This document shows, piece after piece, positions 28,324-37,112 of a stretch of DNA of 64,000 nt; position 1 is the first letter of the stretch, and each line of letters begins with the position of its first letter. Made by a program: the position numbers and the translations under genes. Source of the stretch: JAFNAG01 sp963739235 (GTDB lineage: Bacteria; Acidobacteriota; UBA6911); assembly GCA_963739235.1 (NCBI GenBank), contig CAVTZY010000027.1, positions 1 through 64,000 on the forward strand, read 5' to 3'. The notes under the pieces were generated by a model. The model was not told where the DNA came from. It saw only the letters and a list, made by a program, of their open reading frames with translations, and ran no database searches.

Positions 28324-29754
28324 CTACCTTCCCAATGCTCCTTTCATCTCGCTCCAGTCAAATGCCTTGAGAACAAGGCCCGCGACCGTGTATACCAGAA
28401 TGCCTCCCAGGATACTCAGTATGAGGCCCACCGATTGGATCCCGGCCACGAAGATGCCCATCGCAAGGCTCGCCACGGCCGGTTTCCACACATGGCCCAA
28501 CAACGGCAGGTGTGTAATCTTGCGGAACACGCATGCAAAGCTCAGAAAAAGGAGAAGCAGCTCTGAAATGACCGATGCAAAAGCCGATCCGACATAGCTG
28601 AAGCGGGGTATCCAAAGGAGGTTGAGTGAAATATTCAAAAATACAGCAATCAGGGAGACATATAAATTCCAGTTCTGCAGGCCGTGGGACATCAGTGTGG
28701 CCCGGAATAGTGCGCGGATCGAGGCGAGAGGAATAATCCACAAGAGAATCGCAAGCGCCATCGCACCGCCGGTAAACTGCGATCCGAAAATCAGGTGCAT
28801 CAGGGGCCGGGAGAGTATCGCACCACCCGTAGCGAGGGGCACGGACAGGAGCAGGGTATATTTCTGGACCCTGTCCGAAATGCGGCGCAACATCGACGCG
28901 TCACCGCGGCACCGCGATACTGCCGGCAGCAGATTCCGATTGTAGAGAAGCACAAAGGATGAAAAGAAACCGACGATTTTGTAGGCTGCACTGTACTGGC
29001 CGACATCGGAAGCAGGCTTCAGAAACCCGAGGAGGATCAGGTCGAAGTTAAGCATGACGAGGCTCAGAACGCTGGACAGGCCCATAGGAACGGATCCCTT
29101 GAGAATGTCCCGCCATTCTCTCCAGTCCAAGGAGGCACGCACCCGGCCAAAGATCCTGATAAAGAGGAACAGGAAATACCCGCAGGCGGCAACTTCACCG
29201 GCGGCCTGCAACACCGGGATCCAGAGCAACTGGTCGGGATGTTTCAGGAACGCCAGGACCAGTACGGAAAAGACCAGCTGCCCCAACACATTGGCGATTG
29301 CCACATGACTCATCTGTTCCGCAGCCTGAAATACCCACTGAAGGGAAATGGCCGAAGCAATCAGGGTGAGCCCATATAGCAGCAAAAGCCCTTTGACATG
29401 AGGGGGTTTCCCGATCAGCGAGACGGCCGCAACGAGGGTGGCGGCTGCCACAACGCTGGAGGCCAGACGCAGGCCAAGGATAACCGCGCCGCGAGTCGCA
29501 ACCAGGGATCGATTCCGTGCGACTTCCTGGATTCCGTAGACATCCAGTCCCTGGCTGACGATCAACCTGAAATAGAGCGTACAGGCTGCGGCGAAGCCGA
29601 GGTCGCCGAACAAATCGCTCCCCAGAACGCGGGCAATATGCGCGAATGCCCAGAATGTCAGCGCTTTCGCGATCAAGTCCCCGGCTGCCAGATAGCTGAA
29701 ATTGACCACGAAGATCCTGGAGATACCCTCACTGTTCGTCTTCAAGCCATTCAC
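28324..29754 (-). CDS. Wzx-like polysaccharide/lipid flippase (MOP superfamily)
   Basis: A 476-residue membrane protein with about 12-14 hydrophobic segments. The N-terminus has the pattern of polysaccharide flippases (FSYLAAGDLIAKALTFWAFAHIARVLG), and the central SSVLSLVMLNFDLILLGFLKPASDVGQYSAAYKIVG is the family hallmark around helix 7. It would move undecaprenyl-linked oligosaccharide units from the cytoplasmic to the periplasmic leaflet. Its ATG (29754) overlaps the stop of the CapK-like gene by four bases, so the pair is translationally coupled. No Wzy polymerase was recognised, although the GT-C-like protein at 34295 may belong to the same pathway. Confidence 0.85.
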   Translation of the reverse strand: MNGLKTNSEGISRIFVVNFSYLAAGDLIAKALTFWAFAHIARVLGSDLFGDLGFAAACTLYFRLIVSQGLDVYGIQEVARNRSLVATRGAVILGLRLASSVVAAATLVAAVSLIGKPPHVKGLLLLYGLTLIASAISLQWVFQAAEQMSHVAIANVLGQLVFSVLVLAFLKHPDQLLWIPVLQAAGEVAACGYFLFLFIRIFGRVRASLDWREWRDILKGSVPMGLSSVLSLVMLNFDLILLGFLKPASDVGQYSAAYKIVGFFSSFVLLYNRNLLPAVSRCRGDASMLRRISDRVQKYTLLLSVPLATGGAILSRPLMHLIFGSQFTGGAMALAILLWIIPLASIRALFRATLMSHGLQNWNLYVSLIAVFLNISLNLLWIPRFSYVGSAFASVISELLLLFLSFACVFRKITHLPLLGHVWKPAVASLAMGIFVAGIQSVGLILSILGGILVYTVAGLVLKAFDWSEMKGALGR

Positions 29755-31364
29755 GTAGTTTTCCGACCGTTAATTGCTGCGGGGTTTTTCCCTTTCAATA
29801 CATGAAGCGGGAGGATCTTGGCGGCGCCGGTGACATAGGGTTCACGACGCAGTACACGCAGGGTCTTCCCGTCCTGCCACTGATCGGCCATCATGGGCTT
29901 GCAGCCCGGATAAGACCTGAGCCGGTCCAACACCGCACGGATCACCCGATCTTCGTCCACCGCGCCCACTCTGCTGCTGATGACAATCCCCACTTTTGGC
30001 AAACCTCCTTCCTCCTCCTCGACAAACTGGTAATCGGTGGGATTGCCGCCAAACCGGGAGGGCAGGATTTCCTCGACCAGCGTAATAAGCTCACTGCCGA
30101 GAAACGTCATCCCCTCGCTGGTGAGTTTGTCGTAGCTGCGAATATTGCTGATGTGAATGTCGAAGCCCATCTCGCCCAGAAGACACCCGCACTTTCTTTT
30201 TTCGACCACGCCATAGTCATCACTTTCCACGTTGAGCATCAGCTTGGGACAGCTCGGGAGAAGGGTCGTGTAGTGAAACGAATTCACACGGGCCGATGAA
30301 TTCAAGATCTGTCTTTCTCTCTGGATTAGCGCGAGTTTATCCGTCAGCAGGTGGACATCGTCGAGATCGGCAGGATTGCCGCAGGCCAGGCCAATGTTGC
30401 CGATTTCAGCCAGGGAATATTGGGCTGCGGCCCTGCTTCCCGTCTCCGCAACCACTCTAGCTTTGGCAGGCGTGTACGGTTCGGAATTGAACCGGAAAAA
30501 GGTGCCCGCGATGTCGAATCCCTGTTCGCGGGCTGCCATGCAAACACGGACGCCGGAGCTGGGATTGGTGTGAATCTCCGCGGGGCTCCCGGCGCTTTTC
30601 TTGGCAGCCAACCATGCCGCTACCTTCGAAGCCTGGTCGAGAGGCGTGTACTCTGGTACTGGAAACGGTTTTCCAAAAATCCTGCTGCCGTAAACGGCAT
30701 AGTTGGTGAACACAAAGTACTTGAAAGTGTTCGGGCGCAGAACCAGCCTTCCCTGTGAAAACCACTTTTCAATCGGATGGCCGATTTTGGCGTTGCGCAG
30801 GACATGTTTCATCCCATTGACAACCGGCGGAACCCCGTACCAGATTGCTACCGGTCTGCCGGCGAGTCCAAGGCAGGCGACCGAGAGGTAATAATAGGCC
30901 GCCTCATGGGTCAGCAAATCGAAATCGACGATGATCCGCGTGCCGGCGCCTCGAGAGCCTCCTGACCGAAGCTCGTAGTCGCGTGCCAGCAGAGGATTGT
31001 CGAAATCCTCCGGCTGCACCTTGAATTCGAGCCCCGGCCGACGGACAGGCTGGCGCCCCTTGAACTCCTCGAAAGTCACGTAAACACCGGCGTCGTAAAG
31101 TTTCTCGAGGGTGGCTTCGACTCCCTGGTCGCGCACGTGTGCCGCGATTGTTTCGAAGTCGATCCGGGCGTTCCTGAGCAGCTTTGCATAAGGACTTTGA
31201 GAATTAGCGTATATTCCCCTCTCGAGGATTTTCAGGAACGAGCTGCTCCTCTCCTGCATCTGCCGCTGGATTTTGTGCCTGCATTCCTCCGGTGTCAGCG
31301 CTCGCTGCAGAAATCTCCGCAATCCCGAAAAATACCTGCAGCACATCTTCACATCATCGATCAT
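29751..31364 (-). CDS. CapK/PaaK-like adenylate-forming enzyme
   Basis: A 537-residue protein of the phenylacetate-CoA ligase-like (CapK) group. It has an adenylation P-loop LRSGGSRGAGTRI near 132-144, an N-terminal helical part typical of CapK proteins (SPYAKLLRNARIDFETIAAHV) and a C-terminal lobe with the ESDDYGVVEKRKCGCLLGEMG segment. PaaK relatives activate carboxylic acids as acyl-adenylates; CapK homologues occur in capsule clusters with unknown substrates. It has two conserved-looking cysteines (KCGC). It overlaps the flippase and lies 33 bp from the DASS transporter, so three genes likely form one operon that loads or modifies a surface glycan. Confidence 0.7.
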   Translation of the reverse strand: MIDDVKMCCRYFSGLRRFLQRALTPEECRHKIQRQMQERSSSFLKILERGIYANSQSPYAKLLRNARIDFETIAAHVRDQGVEATLEKLYDAGVYVTFEEFKGRQPVRRPGLEFKVQPEDFDNPLLARDYELRSGGSRGAGTRIIVDFDLLTHEAAYYYLSVACLGLAGRPVAIWYGVPPVVNGMKHVLRNAKIGHPIEKWFSQGRLVLRPNTFKYFVFTNYAVYGSRIFGKPFPVPEYTPLDQASKVAAWLAAKKSAGSPAEIHTNPSSGVRVCMAAREQGFDIAGTFFRFNSEPYTPAKARVVAETGSRAAAQYSLAEIGNIGLACGNPADLDDVHLLTDKLALIQRERQILNSSARVNSFHYTTLLPSCPKLMLNVESDDYGVVEKRKCGCLLGEMGFDIHISNIRSYDKLTSEGMTFLGSELITLVEEILPSRFGGNPTDYQFVEEEEGGLPKVGIVISSRVGAVDEDRVIRAVLDRLRSYPGCKPMMADQWQDGKTLRVLRREPYVTGAAKILPLHVLKGKNPAAINGRKTT

Positions 31365-31396
31365 TACGATTCCAGGATAGGGGACTGCTGCCCCGC

Positions 31397-32821
31397 TTAA
31401 TCAATTAGTCCTATTAACGGCCAGTACCAGGAGACCATCAGAAGAAGAACCAGGAATTCCGCCAGTGCCAGGCAGATGCCAATTTTAAGAAAATCCCGGG
31501 CCTGGAAGTAGCCAAAGGAGAAGCCGGCTATGGTGACGCCCGACTGGTAAATGAAGATTTTGCCGGACAGGGCGAGCGTCCAGACCAGACCGGCAGCCAA
31601 TGGACTCCATTTGTGGGCCAGAGCAAAATGCATGACCGTGGGCAAGGAGGTGGCGAGCGTTGTCGGATCGCTCGGCACCAGCAGATGATAGGAAAAAGAG
31701 GTCCAGTAGAGAACGACCGAAGACGGGAGGAAACTCTGGGCCCACGGCTGCCACAGGGAGCTGAGAACCCGCGTCACGATCTCCAGCGCCCCGGTTTTCA
31801 TCAGGCCGTCGCCCAGGCTGAGAGCGGAAGCCGTGAAGATGAAGGGGAAAAAATCAATCTGCCGGAGTTCCTTCAGCTCGAGAATGCCTATCCGTGGCAG
31901 AGTGGCAAGGAGAGCGATCCCGAGCGCAACCATCGCCGGGGGAATATGGTGGAGGAAGTCTGTGACCCAGAGGAGAAGGGTAACTGCCAGAAGGATCGCA
32001 CATTTCTTTTCCGCTGAACTCCACGACTTTTCGATTTCGACGCTGATCTCAACCGGGGGTTCAAACTGATCCGGTGGAACCGGCGGAGCGGGAAAAAGCC
32101 ACAGCACGCTCAGGCAGCAAAGCGGAATGCTAAGGATGAGAACCGGAAACTGCGCGAAAAACCACTGGCTCCAATACACGTGAATGTGGGCGATGTTCTC
32201 GATGATGCCCTGGGCTACGATGGTCGAGCCGCCCGTGATCATGAGCTTGTCGAAGAGCGCGGCAGAGGCAGTAAGTGCGACAAAGAGCCCCCTGGCAGGC
32301 AGAGATTGGGGCCCCCACCCTTTGGACTTCACGACTCCAAGCCCCATTCCCCCCAGGATGATCACACGGGCTATGCCGGATGGAACCAGGAAATTCAGCA
32401 GCAAGCTGGTAAGCACAAAACTCAGGATAAGACGAGAATAGGAATCTCCCAGGCGGTTCATCAGCCTGGCCGCCAACCGGTGAGCGAGGCGAGACCTGGT
32501 CGTCATCAGACCGAATACTCCCGCCGCAAAAACGAACCAAGCAGTAGAATTGGCGAATCCTCCGAAAGCGGTCGGAAAAGGGATCCTGACAAGGGTCCAG
32601 AAGAGATAGCATCCGGCGAGCCCCGTGATTGCATGGGGGAGCACATTGAAAATCCACAGAAACAGAATGAAAGAGCTGACTGAAAGCGCGTGCCTTGCCT
32701 GTTCATTCACAGAGGCGGGAAAGAACCACAGCGTGACGACGATTGGAATTGCCAGGCCGAAAGCGACGATTATTGAACGCAATCGAGTCTGCTTTTGGGA
32801 GGAATCCATTTGGGATGACAT
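31397..32821 (-). CDS. DASS/SLC13-family anion or dicarboxylate transporter
   Basis: A 474-residue protein with about 11-13 transmembrane helices of the divalent anion:sodium symporter type. SFVLTSLLLNFLVPSGIARVIILGG is the first conserved hairpin region, and FSYHLLVPSDPTTLATSLPT is the second, with the SxT-like motif near the end. The charged cytoplasmic loop PPVEISVEIEKSWSSAEKK separates the halves. It probably imports dicarboxylates, sulfate or a related anion. The longer frame to 32914 is not preferred; ATG 32821 places the start after a GGAG stretch. Divergent from the membrane protein at 33003; upstream of the CapK-like gene in the same operon. Confidence 0.75.
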   Translation of the reverse strand: MSSQMDSSQKQTRLRSIIVAFGLAIPIVVTLWFFPASVNEQARHALSVSSFILFLWIFNVLPHAITGLAGCYLFWTLVRIPFPTAFGGFANSTAWFVFAAGVFGLMTTRSRLAHRLAARLMNRLGDSYSRLILSFVLTSLLLNFLVPSGIARVIILGGMGLGVVKSKGWGPQSLPARGLFVALTASAALFDKLMITGGSTIVAQGIIENIAHIHVYWSQWFFAQFPVLILSIPLCCLSVLWLFPAPPVPPDQFEPPVEISVEIEKSWSSAEKKCAILLAVTLLLWVTDFLHHIPPAMVALGIALLATLPRIGILELKELRQIDFFPFIFTASALSLGDGLMKTGALEIVTRVLSSLWQPWAQSFLPSSVVLYWTSFSYHLLVPSDPTTLATSLPTVMHFALAHKWSPLAAGLVWTLALSGKIFIYQSGVTIAGFSFGYFQARDFLKIGICLALAEFLVLLLMVSWYWPLIGLID

Positions 32822-33002
32822 CGTTGAATCAATCCACTCCTGCAGAATAGAACGGTTGCCGTACAGATTTCGGATTGTGCCGCAGATCTTGTCACGAAAA
32901 GCCCCCCGCCCCAAGAGCTAATTATCGCTTTCGGGGAAACGGGAAACGGTTTTTTTGCTTGCACCACCCTACGGACATGGATAGAACTATGAAGGCGTCC
33001 CG

Positions 33003-34298
33003 ATGTTCAGAAATTTTTCGACGCGGGGCTCCCTTTCAGGCTTGGAGGTTTCTTCACGTGTCCCATCAACGCCATACCGTCTGCCTGACATGAGGCAGCG
33101 CGAAAGCAGGCGCAGGCCAAAGGAACCTCCCCGGAATCAGCCTCCTCTGAGCGCCGCGCGGCGGCGCTCCCGTGACGGAATAACCCTCTCTATCGTCTCT
33201 CGCCTGATTGTGGCGGTCATTTGTTTCTATGGCATGTTCCGGATTTTTGCCGGGGCGGGCTCCATCGTGGTCGCGCCGAATTCCTCGAATCTTCAGAATT
33301 GGGTTTTCACGAACGTTTCGCGTATTGAGCAAGGCGCCGGCCACCTCGTAATCGAATGCGCCCAGCCCTGCTATGTCGTTTCACCCTCCTTATCGCATTC
33401 TGCCGTAGAACCGGCGGACCACCCGTATGTGAAGGTCAGTTTCGACCGGGAATCTTCCATCCAGGAAGCGAGAATTCTGCTGTCCAATCGCAACGCGCCC
33501 GAAAAGTTCTCGCCGCGTCCGGCGCTTCTGCAGTCGAGCTATTTATTGTGCGATTTGCGCGACCGCCGGGCATGGAATTCCATACTGCCATACGAAGGCA
33601 CGATCGATCGCATAGGGTTCTCGTTTTCGGGCCGGATGCTGCTGCGGCGAATCGAGGCCGCCGGGGTGCTGAATTTTAGCGATTATGTACTCCTGCTCTA
33701 CACTTCACTCACGACGGTTGAGCCGGCAGCGCCTTCGGCGATCAACGAGCTGCATGGCGTTCATCTCCTCGGTCACAGCCAGACGGTCGTGGCCATTTGG
33801 ATTTTCGTAATCACTTCCCTCATCATAACGGGGTTCTGCCGCTCCCGTTACCTGAAGAAGATCATGTTCGCCCTGTCCTCGGTAATCCTTTTCTTATATG
33901 TCCCGTTCTTCGTATATCTGGTAAACCAGTTCAAAATCTCTGGCATGCACTCCTGTTTCCGATCCGACCTTTTCGAGGAATATGCCTCCTGCTATGATGC
34001 GGATTTTTCCACTCTGTCACAGGTCCTGCTTGCAAAGGTTCCACAGGGGAGCAGGGTGCATTTCATCAGGCAAAGCATCGAGAGCTACCGCACAGAGACA
34101 AACTTCTCCGAATTTGTACATCGGATCCGTTACGAACCGCGCAGTTTCGGAGATGCCGATTACTACGTTGGCCTCAGGTGGCCTGGAGTTTACGACGCGG
34201 TCACGCAGAACCTGAAGGACCCGTTCACAGGAAAAAGCTTGAGCGCGGAACCGGTTTATCAGCTGGGTGATTCTTTCATAGTCAGGGCCAGACGGTGA
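33003..34298 (+). CDS. Membrane protein of unknown function, linked to GT-C enzyme
   Basis: A 431-residue protein with a basic, arginine- and proline-rich N-terminus (about 30-60) and a membrane helix (LIVAVICFYGMFRIFAGAG). A periplasmic-looking region of about 170 residues follows, then two more helices (VVAIWIFVITSLIITGF; IMFALSSVILFLYVPFFVYL) and a soluble tail with a VHFIRQSIESYRTETNF segment. I do not recognise a family. GAAGG precedes the ATG. Its TGA overlaps the GTG start of the GT-C gene (GTGA at 34295-34298), so they are one operon. A role in glycan assembly is inferred from context. Confidence 0.6.
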   Translation: MFRNFSTRGSLSGLEVSSRVPSTPYRLPDMRQRESRRRPKEPPRNQPPLSAARRRSRDGITLSIVSRLIVAVICFYGMFRIFAGAGSIVVAPNSSNLQNWVFTNVSRIEQGAGHLVIECAQPCYVVSPSLSHSAVEPADHPYVKVSFDRESSIQEARILLSNRNAPEKFSPRPALLQSSYLLCDLRDRRAWNSILPYEGTIDRIGFSFSGRMLLRRIEAAGVLNFSDYVLLLYTSLTTVEPAAPSAINELHGVHLLGHSQTVVAIWIFVITSLIITGFCRSRYLKKIMFALSSVILFLYVPFFVYLVNQFKISGMHSCFRSDLFEEYASCYDADFSTLSQVLLAKVPQGSRVHFIRQSIESYRTETNFSEFVHRIRYEPRSFGDADYYVGLRWPGVYDAVTQNLKDPFTGKSLSAEPVYQLGDSFIVRARR

Positions 34299-35683
34299 TA
34301 CTCGAACTTGCAAAGTGCATCGTATCTCTGGGGATCATCACCCTATCTGGAAGCCTGATCTGTTTCTCGATCCTGCGTCATGCGGCTCGGCGCTGGATGG
34401 AAGCCATGGCCTATGGCTGGGGAGCAGGCACTGCAATTCTATACGTGGTGGGGGGGCAGCTCGTCCGGATGCGGTTCCTGGCATTCCGTTGGCAATATTA
34501 TTACCTTGCATTTGCCGCCCTCCTGGCGGCAGGTTTTCTGTTCGTTACCTGGCGGTTGCGCCGGCGAAACCCGGGTGCCGCATCGGATGGGACTCAAAGG
34601 AGGCTGGTTCAGCTGGACGCGTGGTCTGTCCTGATGCTGCTCTTCATCCTTGTTCACGCCTGCATTTTATTGTGGATAAACCTGAGCCACCCCATCTTTG
34701 ACTCGGATGCGACGGACAGCACCCGGTGGGTGGGGCTGGCAAAGGAAGTATACAGGGCCGGCGGTCTGAGCTCCTCCACGCACGTCAGGAATCCGGTGTT
34801 CCCCTCGTTGATCCCTCTATTGGCAAATTCACTTACGAAGAGGTGGTTTGATTCGCTTGCCGCGCTTCCGTGGTTTTTCTTCTACGCCTCTTTCCTGATG
34901 ATTTCCTGCCGTTTCATCTGGCTCATAACGGGAGAAATCAAGAAGGGCCTGATTTATGGCTGCATCCTGCTTTCGATCCCGATTCTGTCGATTCACGTCA
35001 TGCGACCCGGGTTCTCGGACCTGATCTTGTGCTATTTCGTGGCCTGCGTTCTGATCAATCTCTTCAGCAGCTACCACTACAGGAATAAACAGTATTTCTT
35101 CCTGTCACTCGTGTTCATGGCGGGCGCCTGCATGACGAAGCAGGAAGGGTCGGTCTGGATGGTCGTGGTTTATGGGGCATATGGACTGCTGTATGCGTAT
35201 GAAAAACATCGAATATCCATGCGCCGGATTATTATTTCGGAGATACTGGCCATTGGAACAGGACTCATAATTTTCAGTTTTGGCGCAGATTACCTGCGCA
35301 GCCTGGCTGCCGGCCGCCCCGGCTATTTAAGGATCATGTCCCATTTTCAATTCAGTCCGGAGGCCCTGGAAGGCCTGGTAATCCGGCTCTTTACGTGGGG
35401 CACCTTCGGGATTTACTGGTACCTCGTCCTGGTCCTCCTGGCCTATCTGCTGATATTTTCCCGGAACGGGCTGTACAGATTGGCTTGCGTTCAGATCGTA
35501 ATATTGTTCGGCCTGCTTCTGTTCTTTTTCTGCGCCACCGGGAGCGCAAAATTTACGATCAATGGAACGAATGTCTCCAGACTGCTGATGCACTGGGTGC
35601 CTCTGGGCGGCCTGTTGCTGGTGATGTGGAGCGAGGATCAGAACCCTGCATCCGCCGGCGTTGCCCGGCGTGTATCGGTGTAA
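34295..35683 (+). CDS. GT-C-like membrane glycosyltransferase
   Basis: A 462-residue protein with 11-13 predicted helices. The first large extracytoplasmic loop contains SHPIFDSDATDSTRWVGLAKEVYRAGG, whose acidic residues resemble the catalytic Asp motif of GT-C enzymes that use polyprenyl-linked sugars. The sequence TKQEGSVWMVVVYGAYG is the conserved 'KQEG' segment of the PMT/ArnT-type fold. Such enzymes glycosylate lipids or proteins on the outer face of the inner membrane. The start codon is GTG (34295), overlapping the preceding stop. It is followed by the DUF2617-like gene after about 90 bp. Confidence 0.7.
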   Translation: MILELAKCIVSLGIITLSGSLICFSILRHAARRWMEAMAYGWGAGTAILYVVGGQLVRMRFLAFRWQYYYLAFAALLAAGFLFVTWRLRRRNPGAASDGTQRRLVQLDAWSVLMLLFILVHACILLWINLSHPIFDSDATDSTRWVGLAKEVYRAGGLSSSTHVRNPVFPSLIPLLANSLTKRWFDSLAALPWFFFYASFLMISCRFIWLITGEIKKGLIYGCILLSIPILSIHVMRPGFSDLILCYFVACVLINLFSSYHYRNKQYFFLSLVFMAGACMTKQEGSVWMVVVYGAYGLLYAYEKHRISMRRIIISEILAIGTGLIIFSFGADYLRSLAAGRPGYLRIMSHFQFSPEALEGLVIRLFTWGTFGIYWYLVLVLLAYLLIFSRNGLYRLACVQIVILFGLLLFFFCATGSAKFTINGTNVSRLLMHWVPLGGLLLVMWSEDQNPASAGVARRVSV

Positions 35684-35773
35684 CCCTGGATCGAAGATTT
35701 TTCCGGCCGGCTGCAGCACCCAATCTTCAGTTTTGTTTTGACCTCAGCACATGAGGGAATTAGCATAACGGGC

Positions 35774-36298
35774 ATGATCTATGCGATGCGCGACCTCCGA
35801 TACTACCTGATCGAAGGTGAGACGGATTTTCTGGAGAACTTTCGAATTCTCGACAAGCAGCAGAGGGCTTGGAACGAGGGCGAGGTTGTCTTTTACGCTC
35901 TGTGCACCAGCCATGCGATAACGGTGCATTGGCAGGGCAAGCAGTTTACGGAGTTGCTGAGCTGCAAGGGCCCTCTCAATATAGGCCCGGCGCTCGCCGA
36001 CTTGGCGGCCGTCAGGCCTTTCGAAATAATTAGGAGTATTCAAGGCATTCGTTACCGCTTTCAGCTCCAGCTTGAGGGGTTGCGCGGAAGTGACGGCCTG
36101 GTGGGAACCTTCAAGCCCGGGAACGAAATTTCTGTGACCTACCCCAAGATTCCGGGACTTGATACTCCGGCCACAAAGATCGGCTGGGTGATTGATCCGG
36201 GGGTACTAAGAGTGGAAACGCTCCACACGTATCCGGAGGAGGCAGGCGGCGTTCGCTGCGTAAGCACATTCGAAATTGCCCGGGAAGCTCAGGTCTGA
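35774..36298 (+). CDS. DUF2617-like protein
   Basis: About 174 residues of a soluble alpha/beta protein. Residue patterns such as FYALCTSHAITVHWQGKQFTELLSC near the middle and TLHTYPEEAGGVRCVSTFEIA at the C-terminus match what I recall of DUF2617 proteins, a family without known activity. ATGs at 35774 and 35786 are both possible; a TTG at 35738 gives a longer frame. It overlaps the methyltransferase start by one base (TGATG). It may process or bind a product of the surrounding glycan/lipid pathway. Confidence 0.5.
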   Translation: MIYAMRDLRYYLIEGETDFLENFRILDKQQRAWNEGEVVFYALCTSHAITVHWQGKQFTELLSCKGPLNIGPALADLAAVRPFEIIRSIQGIRYRFQLQLEGLRGSDGLVGTFKPGNEISVTYPKIPGLDTPATKIGWVIDPGVLRVETLHTYPEEAGGVRCVSTFEIAREAQV

Positions 36299-37092
36299 TG
36301 ACAGGGGGGAGGAAGGGAAGAGATTACCTTAGTTTTTGGGAGGGTGTCGGCAGGACGTTCCCTTCTCTCAAGCGTGCGGCTTCCACCAACTACTATTTCG
36401 AGTGCGAACGATCTCTGTGCGAGCAGTTCTTCCCCGCCATGTCGGGACTCCTGGTGTTCAAGAGCGACCTCTGGGACGAAGCAAAGAACAGCGAGATCCT
36501 GCTCTGGATGGCGAAACAAGGTGCCCGCGCGGCAGGGATTGATATCGCCTATGACATAGTGCATCAGGCGCGGAGCGAACTCGGGGACCCACAATCCAGG
36601 CTGGCGGTTGCCAACGTCCGGTCGCTGCCGTTTAAGGAAAATGCGTTCGACCTCATCTATTCCATGGGGACCATCGAGCACTTCGAAGATTACGAGGTTG
36701 CGGTCGGCGAACTGTACCGTGTACTGAAACCCTCGGGAGTCGCAATCGTGGGGGTGCCCAACAAGCTGGATCCTTTTTTGCGGCCTCTGCTCGTACACGT
36801 ACTGAACAAATTCGGCCTGTATCCTTACGGATGGGAGAAATCGTTCACGGCGGGCGAGCTGCGATCCTTGCTCGAATCTGCCGGATTCCGAGCAATTGGG
36901 TGGAGCGGCATTCTCTTCATGCCGGGATGGTTGCGGATACTGGATCTGTGGTGCAATGTCCGGGCGCCCCGGTTGGCGAAACTGACAGGCATGCTGAATG
37001 CCCCCTTTGCATGGGCATACAGGAAGTTTCCTTCTGTCCGGCGGCACGGTTACCTGATTGCCTGGGCGGTTGCCAAGCCTCACCAATCCTAA
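36298..37092 (+). CDS. Class I SAM-dependent methyltransferase (Methyltransf_11 type)
   Basis: A 264-residue protein. An AdoMet-binding beta strand and acidic loop read GARAAGIDIAYDIVHQAR near 80-97, with the VRSLPFKENAFDLIYSMGTIEHFEDYE segment (motif III-IV) and VLKPSGVAIVGVPNK (motif V-VI). It is the last gene of the four-gene plus-strand operon. SAM methyltransferases in glycan clusters commonly methylate sugar hydroxyls or a lipid acceptor. The ATG overlaps the upstream stop (TGATG). It is convergent with the BlaR1-like gene, only about 20 bp away. Confidence 0.8.
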   Translation: MTGGRKGRDYLSFWEGVGRTFPSLKRAASTNYYFECERSLCEQFFPAMSGLLVFKSDLWDEAKNSEILLWMAKQGARAAGIDIAYDIVHQARSELGDPQSRLAVANVRSLPFKENAFDLIYSMGTIEHFEDYEVAVGELYRVLKPSGVAIVGVPNKLDPFLRPLLVHVLNKFGLYPYGWEKSFTAGELRSLLESAGFRAIGWSGILFMPGWLRILDLWCNVRAPRLAKLTGMLNAPFAWAYRKFPSVRRHGYLIAWAVAKPHQS

Positions 37093-37112
37093 ATGACTTT
37101 ATACACCGGGGC

